From Candidatus Equicola stercoris (GTDB taxonomy: Bacteria; Bacteroidota; Bacteroidia; Bacteroidales; Bacteroidaceae): a DNA stretch of 41,906 nt. The stretch spans positions 1 through 41,906 of the forward strand of contig JAGHTI010000081.1 in NCBI GenBank assembly GCA_018065415.1. The letters run 5' to 3'. The notes under the pieces were generated by a model. The model searched no databases and was not told where the DNA came from. It saw only the letters and a program-made list of their open reading frames with translations. This document shows, one piece after another, positions 34,455 to 41,906 of this stretch. The translations under genes were made by a program, and so were the position numbers. How positions within the stretch are numbered: the stretch's first letter is position 1; each line of letters starts with the position of its first letter.

Positions 34455-35288
34455 ATGCAGGCAATGATTTTCGCTGCGGGGTTGGGAACAAGACTAAAAC
34501 CTCTAACCGACACAATGCCAAAGGCACTGGTGCCAGTAAACGGCAAACCTCTGCTACAACATGTGTTGGAAAGACTGGCAGAGAATGGTTGCAGTAATGT
34601 CGTTGTCAACGTGCATCATTTTTCCCAACAGATAAAGGATTTTTTGCATAACAACGATAAACTAGTTCAGAAGTTTAGAAGTTCAGAAGTTCAGAAGTTT
34701 AGAAGTTCAAAAGTTCAAAACCTCAGAACCTCAGAACCTCAGAACCCTTATAACCTTGACATCAGTATCAGTGACGAGAGCGATATGCTACTGGAAACGG
34801 GTGGCGGAATAAAGAAGGCTGTACCATTGTTCAATGCAGAAGAGCCGATATTGATACATAATGTTGATATCTTCTGCGACATAGACTTGAAAACATTCTA
34901 TTCATCTTCCAAAGACAATGCTGCAACATTGTTGGTAAGCAAGAGAGAGTCGTCACGATACCTGTATTTTGATGATGATGACAACCTCGTGGCATGGGCA
35001 AACATGAAGACGCAGGAGATAAAAAGTCCTTTTGCAGAGATACGGAAGATGGATGTTCCTATGCTTGAAGAACGGTACAGAAGATACGCATTTTCAGGTA
35101 TTCATATCTTCTCACCAGTGTTGTTTAAGTATTTTGATAGTTTCCCGGAACGATTTGGAATAATAGACTTCTATCTCAAAGTCTGTGAGAAGGAAAAGAT
35201 AAAGTGTTTCGTGAAAGACGGTCTCCGACTCCTTGACGTAGGTAAGATGGATACGCTAAAAGAAGCAGAGACGTTCTGGCAGAAATAG
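34455..35288 (+). CDS. MurU-like sugar-1-phosphate nucleotidyltransferase with in-frame octamer repeat
   Basis: A 277-residue NTP_transferase protein: AMIFAAGLGTRLKPLTDTMPKALVPVNGKPL (nucleotide site), then LLETGGGIKKA, HNVDIFCDIDL (metal Asp) and the C-terminal FYLKV segment. It probably makes UDP-MurNAc or another NDP-sugar after the upstream AmgK-like kinase; mannose-1-phosphate guanylyltransferase activity is an alternative. Residues about 71-98 (KFRSSEVQ...NLRTSEPQ) are a non-conserved insertion coded by an 8-bp tandem repeat at 34665-34744. It sits in the loop before DISISDE, where relatives have only a few residues. Confidence 0.85.
   Translation: MQAMIFAAGLGTRLKPLTDTMPKALVPVNGKPLLQHVLERLAENGCSNVVVNVHHFSQQIKDFLHNNDKLVQKFRSSEVQKFRSSKVQNLRTSEPQNPYNLDISISDESDMLLETGGGIKKAVPLFNAEEPILIHNVDIFCDIDLKTFYSSSKDNAATLLVSKRESSRYLYFDDDDNLVAWANMKTQEIKSPFAEIRKMDVPMLEERYRRYAFSGIHIFSPVLFKYFDSFPERFGIIDFYLKVCEKEKIKCFVKDGLRLLDVGKMDTLKEAETFWQK
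34665..34747. repeat. 8-bp tandem repeat inside the MurU-like gene
   Basis: Seven units of GTTYARAA (34665-34720), then three of CCTCAGAA (34721-34744) and CCC. The period is not a multiple of three. Confidence 0.95.
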
Positions 35289-35306
35289 AGTAGGGCAGAG
35301 ATGAAA

Positions 35307-35343
35307 TAAAAAGTGCATTGTAGGATTCCACAATGCACTTTCT
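35307..35343. terminator. Bidirectional terminator after the MurU-like gene
   Basis: AAAGTGCATTGT (35310-35321) pairs with ACAATGCACTTT (35330-35341), a 12-bp stem with an 8-nt loop. T-rich sequence follows on the plus strand and A-rich sequence precedes it. Confidence 0.9.
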
Positions 35344-35382
35344 TGTTAAACGATGTGTCTATCATAAGCGAAGCATCGTTTT

Positions 35383-35445
35383 CGTTATCGTAGCGAAGCG
35401 TATCGTAGTGAAACGTATCGTAGCGTCAGCGTATCGTTATCGTAA
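35383..35445. repeat. Dispersed CGTTATCGTAGCGAAG repeat
   Basis: Positions 35383-35421 are the exact reverse complement of 11271-11309. Further CGTATCGTAGCG units follow up to 35443. Confidence 0.95.
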
Positions 35446-35745
35446 TCATTTTTTCTTGCAAGCCTTCTTGCAGTCAGCGCAATTCTTCTTGCATTCAGTC
35501 TTTGCCTTGTCGCAAGCCTTCTTGCAGTCAGCACAATTCTTCTTGCATTCAGTCTTTGCCTTATCGCAAGCCTTCTTGCAGTCCATCTTAGCACATTCGC
35601 CTTTTGCCTTATCGCATGCTTTCTTGCAATCCTTCTTGCATTCAGTCATGTGATGTTTACACTCTTTCTTACATTGCACATTTCCCTGTGCCATTGCTGT
35701 AGATACTGCGAACATTACAGCAATAATTAACATAAATTTCTTCAT
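35446..35745 (-). CDS. Small secreted Cys/Lys-rich repeat protein
   Basis: A 99-residue protein with signal peptide (MKKFMLIIAVMFAVSTAMA, cut before QG). The mature ~79 residues contain 16 Cys and mostly Lys, Ala, Asp and Glu, in repeats of 18 residues such as KKACDKAKTECKKNCADC. The DNA repeat unit is 54 bp (35458-35511, 35512-35565, shorter third copy), so copy number changes keep the frame. Regular Cys spacing suggests metal binding or disulfide-stabilised helices in the periplasm (inference). It starts 34 nt after the rprY stop on the same strand and may be co-transcribed with rprXY. Confidence 0.8.
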   Translation of the reverse strand: MKKFMLIIAVMFAVSTAMAQGNVQCKKECKHHMTECKKDCKKACDKAKGECAKMDCKKACDKAKTECKKNCADCKKACDKAKTECKKNCADCKKACKKK

Positions 35746-35779
35746 AATGTAATAATTATTAAAGGGTTGAAAAATAAAA

Positions 35780-36499
35780 TTAGTCTAAATCAGGAGCAAT
35801 AAGTTTGTATCCCTTGCCATGGATGTTGATGATTTCAATGTTACTGTCTTCCTTCAAATGTTTACGTAGTTTTGTAATATATACATCCATGGAACGTGCA
35901 TTGAAATAGTTGTCGTCAATCCATATCGTCTTGAGAGTAAAGTCACGTTGTAGTATTGAATTAGCATGACTGCACAACAATGACAGCAATTCATTTTCTT
36001 TTGTCGTAAGTTTGATGACATTATTATCTATTGTAAGGGTTTGTTTCTGCGTGTCAAACATGTAGCGTCCTAATTGATAAGACTTAGTCGCTTTGCTCAC
36101 CTTGCCTTTGACACGGCGTAGGATAGCCTCAATACGCATAACCAGTTCTTCCATAGAGAATGGTTTTGTGATGTAGTCGTCAGCACCAACATGGAATCCC
36201 TCCAAGATATCCTCTTTTAGATTCTTTGCAGTAAGGAATATGACTGGTACATCAGAGTTTATCTGGCGAATCTCCATAGCAAGAGTATATCCGTCTTTTT
36301 TCGGCATCATGACATCAAGTATGCAGACGTCATATTTTGCTGCGATAAAAGTCTGTAAACCTACTTCACCATCAGGGCAAAGATCTACATCATATCCTTT
36401 TGCCTGCATGTATTCACGGAGTAACATTCCGAGATTTTCATCGTCTTCACATAAAAGGATTTTTACCTTTTCTTCTGTAACAGCTTTTTTCTTTCTCAT
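35780..36499 (-). CDS. rprY: OmpR-family response regulator RprY
   Basis: A 239-residue regulator. Receiver domain with acidic pocket CEDDE and phosphoacceptor Asp62 (ILDVMMPKKDG), Lys in DDYITKPFS, then an OmpR/PhoB winged helix (LTTKENELLSLLC, then YFNARSMDVYITKLRKHLK). It closely resembles Bacteroides RprY as I recall that sequence. It lies 23 nt after the RprX-type kinase, its partner. RprXY was described in Bacteroides fragilis; the regulon in this organism is not shown by the window. Confidence 0.9.
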   Translation of the reverse strand: MRKKKAVTEEKVKILLCEDDENLGMLLREYMQAKGYDVDLCPDGEVGLQTFIAAKYDVCILDVMMPKKDGYTLAMEIRQINSDVPVIFLTAKNLKEDILEGFHVGADDYITKPFSMEELVMRIEAILRRVKGKVSKATKSYQLGRYMFDTQKQTLTIDNNVIKLTTKENELLSLLCSHANSILQRDFTLKTIWIDDNYFNARSMDVYITKLRKHLKEDSNIEIINIHGKGYKLIAPDLD

Positions 36500-36522
36500 A
36501 ATATTTATGAATTAAAATGTAA

Positions 36523-38040
36523 TTATTCTTTATCTATCAGCAAAGGAAACTTGATGATGAATTTTGTTCCCTTGCCCAAATCACTTTCTGCCGATATGGT
36601 ACCGTCATGGGCTGTAATGATATTTTTCACATAGGCAAGCCCCAGTCCAAAACCTTTGACGTTATGTACGTTGCCAGTATGCACACGATAGAATTTTTCA
36701 AAAATTTTCTTTGTCTGGTCTTTCTTTATTCCCATTCCGTTGTCTTCTACTGAGACGATGAGGTGTTTGTCATTGTTTCTCGTACTCAGTTTCAGAAGAA
36801 GGTTTTCTTTTTCCTTCTTGTATTTTACGGCATTGTCCATGAGGTTGAAGATTACATTCGTCAAATGCATCTCGTCACCATATATCTCTGGCTTTGTAGC
36901 ATTGAGATTCAGTTCTATGCGACCTCCTCCGTATTCTACTTTCAGTCGGAATGTTTCGACAACGTTTGTTATTAGTTGGTTGATGTCCAATTCTTTCTTT
37001 TTCAAGACAGCATCCTTTGAACGTTCAAACATACTCATCTGCAACACTTTGTCAATAAGCATACGCAGTCGGCTACTTTCATCCTTTATCACCTTGCTGA
37101 CATTGGCAATAACAGTTTTATTTTTCGCCACATCCTTGTCACCAAGCATCTGTGCAGCAAGAGAAATACTACTTACTGGTGTCTTCAGTTCGTGTGTCAT
37201 ATTACTTATAAAGTCGTTGCGCATCTCGTTTACGCGTTTCTGACGGAATATGACGATGATTGTAAAGATGAATGTTATCAGCAAAAGTATTGTGAACAAC
37301 AGCGAAGGTATCATGAAATCTATTCCGCTGAAGATGTATTTGTCAATATCAGGAAAATGAATTTTTACGACACCCATCTTGTTGACAGGAGCATTTCTAA
37401 ATATCATCTGTGAAAAAGCATATTTGCTTCCCCGTTCGTTCCAGTCGTCACAACGATACACCTCACGTCCGTCACTGGTGAATACCATGAAATGATATTT
37501 CAAGTCAACACCGTTATATGCCAAAGAGGTTTTTATGTTATTGTCAAATTTTTTGAAATCAATACGTTCTTCCAACGGTTTGTTGTCTGCTGTATGTAGT
37601 ATGGTGTGTACAACCTCGTTAAGCAATGTTTTCTGATAGACATAACGATACCGTACCTGTTCTTGAAAATCCTCTGTCGTGATAGGGTCGCCAGATTTCT
37701 TATCAAAGATTTTGAATTTAGGACCACTTACTGGTCGCATCTCTACCTTCTTGTTTGTCCAGATGTTGTTGATGGAGATGCTGTTATCCTTCGGGTTGTT
37801 GTTTTTATCGTTTTTGTTTTTGATTTCTTCCGATTCTTGTAAATCTTTTTCAAGGTAATTGAGCGTTTCGTCCAACTCAAGTTTGCGAGATGCATAGAAC
37901 AGAGCGCGACTGACATTTTCCTCAAACTGTTCCCTTTTCATCTGTACCATGTCATTGAAATAGTCCAGTTGAAGAAACAGCAGGGCTAAAAATGACAGCC
38001 CCATCATGATACTGACTATCCAAATAGTTGATTTCTTCAT
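36523..38040 (-). CDS. rprX: Sensor histidine kinase RprX
   Basis: A 505-residue membrane kinase from the ATG at 38040; a longer frame from 38103 adds a tail upstream of the natural signal-anchor and is rejected. Transmembrane helix 1 at about 6-24, a periplasmic sensor region of about 210 residues, helix 2 at about 241-264, a HisKA domain with NMTHELKTPVSS (His283), then HATPase with NLMDNAVKYK (N box), VEDNGMGI (G1) and KGFGLGLAYVK (G2). It pairs with RprY downstream. A possible -7 TACATTTG lies at 38068-38061 on the minus strand. Confidence 0.92.
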   Translation of the reverse strand: MKKSTIWIVSIMMGLSFLALLFLQLDYFNDMVQMKREQFEENVSRALFYASRKLELDETLNYLEKDLQESEEIKNKNDKNNNPKDNSISINNIWTNKKVEMRPVSGPKFKIFDKKSGDPITTEDFQEQVRYRYVYQKTLLNEVVHTILHTADNKPLEERIDFKKFDNNIKTSLAYNGVDLKYHFMVFTSDGREVYRCDDWNERGSKYAFSQMIFRNAPVNKMGVVKIHFPDIDKYIFSGIDFMIPSLLFTILLLITFIFTIIVIFRQKRVNEMRNDFISNMTHELKTPVSSISLAAQMLGDKDVAKNKTVIANVSKVIKDESSRLRMLIDKVLQMSMFERSKDAVLKKKELDINQLITNVVETFRLKVEYGGGRIELNLNATKPEIYGDEMHLTNVIFNLMDNAVKYKKEKENLLLKLSTRNNDKHLIVSVEDNGMGIKKDQTKKIFEKFYRVHTGNVHNVKGFGLGLAYVKNIITAHDGTISAESDLGKGTKFIIKFPLLIDKE

Positions 38041-38074
38041 ATTTGCATAAAATCTATCTGCAAATGTAATTATA

Positions 38075-38112
38075 AAACAAAGAAAGTGTGAAATTTTATC
38101 CACACTTTCTTT
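38075..38112 (-). terminator. Terminator of uxaC
   Basis: A 12-bp perfect stem (38079-38090 with 38101-38112), followed on the minus strand by GTTTTAT. It separates uxaC from rprX. Confidence 0.85.
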
Positions 38113-38178
38113 AGTGATTTAAATAAAATTAACAATAAGCAAATGTTTTAATTGCAAAATTGCAATCTATCGTCAATC

Positions 38179-39588
38179 TTAAAATTTGAAATAGTTTTTA
38201 GCATTATTGTAAGAGATGTCTTCTACCATCTGTCCGAGTCTATCCATCTCCGTGTCAGGAATGAGTCCGTTTTCTACATCGTTGCCAAGCAGGTTACAGA
38301 GCAGACGGCGGAAATACTCATGACGTGGATAGGAGAGGAAACTGCGTGAATCGGTAAGCATACCAACAAAGCGACTCAGTAAGCCAAGTACAGACAAGGC
38401 ATTCATCTGACGTGTCATGCCGTCCAATTGGTCGTTGAACCACCATCCAGAGCCGAACTGTATCTTGCCAGCACAACTGCCATCTTGGAAGTTGCCAAGC
38501 ATCGTTGCTATCACCTCATTTGCACATGGGTTGAGGGTGTAGAGAATGGTGCGTGTCAGTTTGCCTTCCATGTTCAGTCTGTTGAGGAACAGGCTCATGG
38601 CGCGTGCAGTATTGAATTCTCCGATAGAGTCGAAACCAGTGTCCGGTCCTAACTGGTTCAGCATGAGTGTATTGTTGTCGCGAATAGCACCATAATGGAA
38701 CTGCTGTGTCCAGTTGGCTTCTGCATCCATGACAGCCATAGCATACAGGAAGGCATGTTTGTACTGACGCTGCTCGTAAACGGTAAGAGGTTTCTTCTGC
38801 AGAGCTTTTGCCAATATGTCATCAATCTCCTTGTCTGTGTATGGTTCATCATAGAATTCCTCTATGCCATGGTCAGAAAGACGACAACCATTATCGTGGA
38901 AGAAATCATGACGTTTCTGCAGAGCATCAATCATGTCTTGGAATGTAGATATGGTAACACCAGATACCTCAGTTAGTTTTTCGATGTAGTCGGCAAAGTC
39001 AGGCTTCTCTATATTCATTGCCTTGTCAGGACGCCATGCAGGAATCATGCGTATCTCAAAACCACTTTCACGAGTCTGTTTGTGATAACGGAGGTCATCG
39101 ACAGGGTCGTCAGTAGTACATACACATTCCACATTATAACGGCGCATGAATCCACGTGCCGTATAAGCAGGGTCATTCTGTAGTTTATCGTTACATTCGT
39201 CAAAGATTTCTCTTGCTGTTTCCGGTTTCAGAATCTTATCAATGCCGAAAGCTGTTTTCAGTTCCAGATGTGTCCAGTGGTAGAGAGGATTGCGGAAAGT
39301 ATAAGGAACCGTTTCTGCCCATTTCTCAAATTTCTCCCAGTCGGTGGTGTCTGTACCAGTACAGAATCTTTCAGGAACCCCATTGGTACGCATAGCACGC
39401 CATTTGTAATGGTCGCCACCGAGCCATATCTCTGTGATAGATTTGAACTTATGGTCATCAGCCACCATCTTAGGGATGAGATGACAATGATAATCAATGA
39501 TAGGCATCTTTGCCGCATGTTTGTGATAAAGTTCTTCTGCAGTCTTTGTCTCCAGCAAGAAGTTTTCATCCATGAATTTTTTAGCCAT
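38179..39588 (-). CDS. uxaC: Uronate isomerase
   Basis: A 469-residue cytosolic enzyme isomerising glucuronate/galacturonate to the keto acids, the first step of the route that ends in kdgK and eda at 1.2-3.0 kb. MPIIDYHCHL (metal-binding H-x-H), LGGDHYKWRAMRTNG, CTTDDPVDDLRYH and SFLSYPRHEYFRRLLC are characteristic. Standard length (E. coli 470). Monocistronic, with a -7 element TAATTTTG at 39632-39625 and a terminator. Confidence 0.96.
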   Translation of the reverse strand: MAKKFMDENFLLETKTAEELYHKHAAKMPIIDYHCHLIPKMVADDHKFKSITEIWLGGDHYKWRAMRTNGVPERFCTGTDTTDWEKFEKWAETVPYTFRNPLYHWTHLELKTAFGIDKILKPETAREIFDECNDKLQNDPAYTARGFMRRYNVECVCTTDDPVDDLRYHKQTRESGFEIRMIPAWRPDKAMNIEKPDFADYIEKLTEVSGVTISTFQDMIDALQKRHDFFHDNGCRLSDHGIEEFYDEPYTDKEIDDILAKALQKKPLTVYEQRQYKHAFLYAMAVMDAEANWTQQFHYGAIRDNNTLMLNQLGPDTGFDSIGEFNTARAMSLFLNRLNMEGKLTRTILYTLNPCANEVIATMLGNFQDGSCAGKIQFGSGWWFNDQLDGMTRQMNALSVLGLLSRFVGMLTDSRSFLSYPRHEYFRRLLCNLLGNDVENGLIPDTEMDRLGQMVEDISYNNAKNYFKF

Positions 39589-39624
39589 AGTGATAGTTGT
39601 ATTAAGTTAATGTTAATATGATTG

Positions 39625-39632
39625 CAAAATTA
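39625..39632 (-). promoter_or_regulatory. Candidate -7 element for uxaC
   Basis: The minus strand reads TAATTTTG, matching TAnnTTTG, about 37 nt upstream of the uxaC start. The -33 partner is weak. Confidence 0.5.
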
Positions 39633-39733
39633 TGAAAAAAATCCGTCATTATAATAAAAGGTGTCAAGATATTTTTTTGGCACATGTTTTGTACTGTGTT
39701 TTTTCAGAATGATTATCAAAAAATAAAATAAAA

Positions 39734-41611
39734 ATGGCAAACAAAGGTAATATCGGGGTTACGACAGAGAATATTTTCCCCGTAATAAAAAAATTTCTTT
39801 ATTCTGATCACGAGATATTTCTTCGTGAGATGGTCTCCAATGCTGTAGATGCTACGCAGAAACTCAAGACGCTTTCCAGTAACGGAGAGGTGAAAGGAGA
39901 ACTCGGCGACCTCACCATCCATATCAACGTGGATGAGAAAAAGGGTACTCTTACAATCTCCGATAGGGGAATCGGTATGACTGAAGAGGAGATAGACAAG
40001 TACATCAATCAGATAGCCTTCTCCGGTGCTAATGACTTCCTTGACAAATACAAGGACACTGCTAATGGCATCATCGGTCACTTCGGACTGGGTTTCTATT
40101 CTGCTTTCATGGTAAGCAAAAAGGTAGATATCATAACAAAGTCTTACAAGGAAGATGCAAAAGCTGTGAAGTGGACCTGTGACGGCAGTCCTGAATTTGA
40201 GATTAGTGACGTGAAAAAGGAAGACCGTGGTACTGACATTGTTTTGTATATTGATGATGACTGCAAAGAATTTTTGGAAAAGTCACGCATCCTACAACTG
40301 TTAGGCAAATACTGCAAGTTCCTGCCAGTACCTGTTGCCTGCGGAAAAAAGACAGAATGGAAAGACGGAAAGAGTGTTGAGACAAAAGAAGACAATGTCA
40401 TCAATGCCAAAGAGGCGTTATGGGCAAAGACTCCTTCTACATTAAAAGATGAAGACTACAAGGATTTCTATCGTTATCTTTATCCTATGAGTGATGAACC
40501 GTTGTTCTGGATTCATCTTAATGTTGATTATCCTTTCAATCTGACTGGTATCCTGTATTTCCCACGTATCAACAGCAACATAGACTTGCAGAAAAATAAG
40601 ATACAACTCTATTGCAACAACGTGTTCGTGACGGATCAGGTTGAAGGTATCGTACCTGAATTTCTCACTCTGTTGCATGGTGTGATAGATTCTCCGGACA
40701 TTCCTCTGAACGTAAGCAGAAGTTATCTGCAGAGTGATGCAAATGTAAAAAAGATTTCAACATACATCACAAAGAAAGTCGCTGACAGGTTGTCTGGCAT
40801 ATTTAAGGAGAACCGTAAGGAATATGAAGAAAAATGGGACAACCTGAAACTCTTTATACACTATGGTATGCTGTCAACACCCGACTTCTATGACAAGGCA
40901 AAGGATTTCAGCCTGTTTAAGGACACCGAGGGGAAGTTCTTCACGTTTGAAGAATATAAGACACTCATCACTACCGAGCAGACGGACAATGAAGGTAATC
41001 TGATATATCTATATGCTACGGACAAAGAAGAACAGTATAGTTATATAGAGGCTGCAAAACAGAAAGGATATTCTGTCCTGCTTATGGACGGCGACCTTGA
41101 TGTAGCACTTGTCGGCATGCTTGAACAGAAGTTTGAGAAGAGCCGTTTCTCTCGTGTTGATTCCGATATACTGTCACGCCTTATAAATAAGGAAGCAAAG
41201 AAAGAAGACAAAAAGGAGCAGAAAGACGACGAGAAGAAGGAAGATGCACCTATCGTCAAAGCATTCAAGGAAGCATTGCCGAAACTGAACAATACAGAAT
41301 TCCAGATAGAGGAACAGGCAATGGGAAAAGATACCCAGCCTATTCTAATTACACAGAGTGAGTATATGAGACGTATGAAGGATATGAGCCGTTTCCAGAG
41401 TGGTATGGGATTCTACGGACAGATGCCGGATATGTACACCATCGTACTGAATAATGACAGCGATATAGTGAAGAAGATAAGCGAAAACGTAGAGAATAGC
41501 AAAGATATCATCAGCCAACTGATAGACCTTGCATTGCTACAAAACGGAATGTTGAAAGGTGAAGCCCTGAGTACATTCCTCAAACGTTCTTACGGATTCA
41601 TAGGAAAGTAG
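39734..41611 (+). CDS. htpG: Molecular chaperone HtpG (Hsp90)
   Basis: A 625-residue chaperone. The N-terminal GHKL ATPase shows EIFLREMVSNAVDATQKLK, DRGIGMTEEEI and GHFGLGFYSAFMV. The middle domain has LYCNNVFVTD and the NVSRSYLQSD segment with its catalytic-loop Arg. An acidic/Lys-rich linker (KEDKKEQKDDEKKED) precedes the C-terminal dimerisation domain. No heat-shock-type promoter could be identified with confidence in the 145 nt shared with uxaC. Confidence 0.95.
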   Translation: MANKGNIGVTTENIFPVIKKFLYSDHEIFLREMVSNAVDATQKLKTLSSNGEVKGELGDLTIHINVDEKKGTLTISDRGIGMTEEEIDKYINQIAFSGANDFLDKYKDTANGIIGHFGLGFYSAFMVSKKVDIITKSYKEDAKAVKWTCDGSPEFEISDVKKEDRGTDIVLYIDDDCKEFLEKSRILQLLGKYCKFLPVPVACGKKTEWKDGKSVETKEDNVINAKEALWAKTPSTLKDEDYKDFYRYLYPMSDEPLFWIHLNVDYPFNLTGILYFPRINSNIDLQKNKIQLYCNNVFVTDQVEGIVPEFLTLLHGVIDSPDIPLNVSRSYLQSDANVKKISTYITKKVADRLSGIFKENRKEYEEKWDNLKLFIHYGMLSTPDFYDKAKDFSLFKDTEGKFFTFEEYKTLITTEQTDNEGNLIYLYATDKEEQYSYIEAAKQKGYSVLLMDGDLDVALVGMLEQKFEKSRFSRVDSDILSRLINKEAKKEDKKEQKDDEKKEDAPIVKAFKEALPKLNNTEFQIEEQAMGKDTQPILITQSEYMRRMKDMSRFQSGMGFYGQMPDMYTIVLNNDSDIVKKISENVENSKDIISQLIDLALLQNGMLKGEALSTFLKRSYGFIGK

Positions 41612-41640
41612 TATAAATTGGTCTGAGAGGTCTGTGAGTT

Positions 41641-41760
41641 TTCGACTCTTAGACTTTTCGACTTTCAGACTCTTCGACTCTTAGACTTTTAGACTTTCAG
41701 ACTTTTAGACTTTCAGACTTTTAGACTTTCAGACTCTTCGACTCTTAGACTTTCAGACTT
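41641..41760. repeat. 8-bp tandem repeat, 15 units, after htpG
   Basis: Units of T[TC][AC]GACT[TC] type (TTAGACTT, TCAGACTT, TTCGACTC) run without interruption for 15 copies. Confidence 0.95.
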
Positions 41761-41786
41761 TTCTGGAGAGAAGTTTTTTTATGATA

Positions 41787-41833
41787 ATACCCCGATAGCC
41801 TTGTTAAACTATCGGGGTATCATTTTTTTTTGT
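41787..41833 (+). terminator. Terminator downstream of htpG
   Basis: ATACCCCGATAG (41787-41798) pairs with CTATCGGGGTAT (41809-41820), a 12-bp stem with a 10-nt loop, followed by a long T-tract. Confidence 0.9.
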
Positions 41834-41840
41834 TTTTTTG

Positions 41841-41906
41841 TGACTCATGCAGGATTCAAACCTGCAACCTCTTGATCCGTAGTCAAGTGCTCTATTCAGT
41901 TGAGCT
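41841..41906 (-). tRNA. tRNA-Arg (anticodon ACG), 5' end outside window
   Basis: The minus strand shows a D-stem GCTC/GAGC, an anticodon arm CTTGA-CTACGGA-TCAAG with anticodon ACG, a T-arm GCAGG-TTTGAAT-CCTGC and an acceptor 3' strand ATGAGTC plus discriminator A. About 8 nt of the 5' acceptor strand are cut off by the window end. Confidence 0.93.

Noticed and set aside
35333..35653. 106-codon plus-strand repetitive frame
   Set aside because: It is the antisense reading of the Cys-rich gene repeats; the minus-strand frame has a signal peptide and fits its context.

Overview
The window looks like a chromosomal segment from the Bacteroidales, most likely Prevotellaceae. The grounds are: promoters of the Bacteroidetes type (TTTG, 19-21 bp, TAnnTTTG) ahead of many genes; an RprX/RprY two-component pair; a DUF5112/DUF5113 sensor protein; a BspA-like leucine-rich-repeat surface protein with the usual Prevotella C-terminal end; a fused NfnA/GltD-type flavoprotein; and L27 and S1 proteins with Lys/Ala-rich tails. 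No phage or complete insertion sequence is visible.

Layout. 1-1.1 kb: repeat-rich DNA and a DUF4160/DUF2442 gene pair, the first frameshifted. 1.2-3.0 kb: KDG kinase and KDPG aldolase, the lower part of uronate breakdown; uronate isomerase lies far away at 38.2-39.6 kb. 3.0-8.7 kb: sensor protein and response regulator, a small membrane protein, endonuclease III and PrmA, tightly packed. 8.7-13.4 kb: a Trp/Tyr/Gly-rich secreted protein, an outer-membrane FadL-like protein with an apparent frameshift after its signal peptide, and ribosomal protein S1. 13.5-23.7 kb, all minus strand: a degenerate oxidoreductase with an RluA pseudouridine synthase, a three-gene WYL-regulator operon of unknown function, mnmE, a nucleoside phosphorylase, the NfnA/GltD fusion and serS. 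24.1-27.7 kb: pfkA, L27/L21 and a FAD-dependent enzyme. 27.7-30.9 kb: a 270-bp palindromic repeat array, a long structured leader and the BspA-like protein. 31.0-35.3 kb: thrS, an AmgK-like kinase fused to a RapZ C-terminal domain, and a MurU-like nucleotidyltransferase (probably cell-wall amino sugar recycling). 35.4-39.6 kb: a Cys/Lys-rich secreted peptide, RprY, RprX and uronate isomerase. 39.7 kb to the end: htpG and a partial tRNA-Arg.

The best candidates for something undescribed are two. The first is the WYL/YopX-domain/PD-(D/E)XK-like operon (15.4-17.8 kb), whose promoter carries a long imperfect palindrome. The second is the roughly 280-nt leader of the BspA-like gene (28.17-28.51 kb). 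It can fold into a three-tier rod, or instead into a stem followed by a U-rich tract, and it also contains a complete 20-codon reading frame.

A further theme is a family of 8-bp-period tandem repeats scattered between genes. One copy lies in frame inside the MurU-like gene, where gain or loss of one unit would shift the frame. All structural and functional statements come from reading the sequence by eye. No alignment, folding energy or database search was run.
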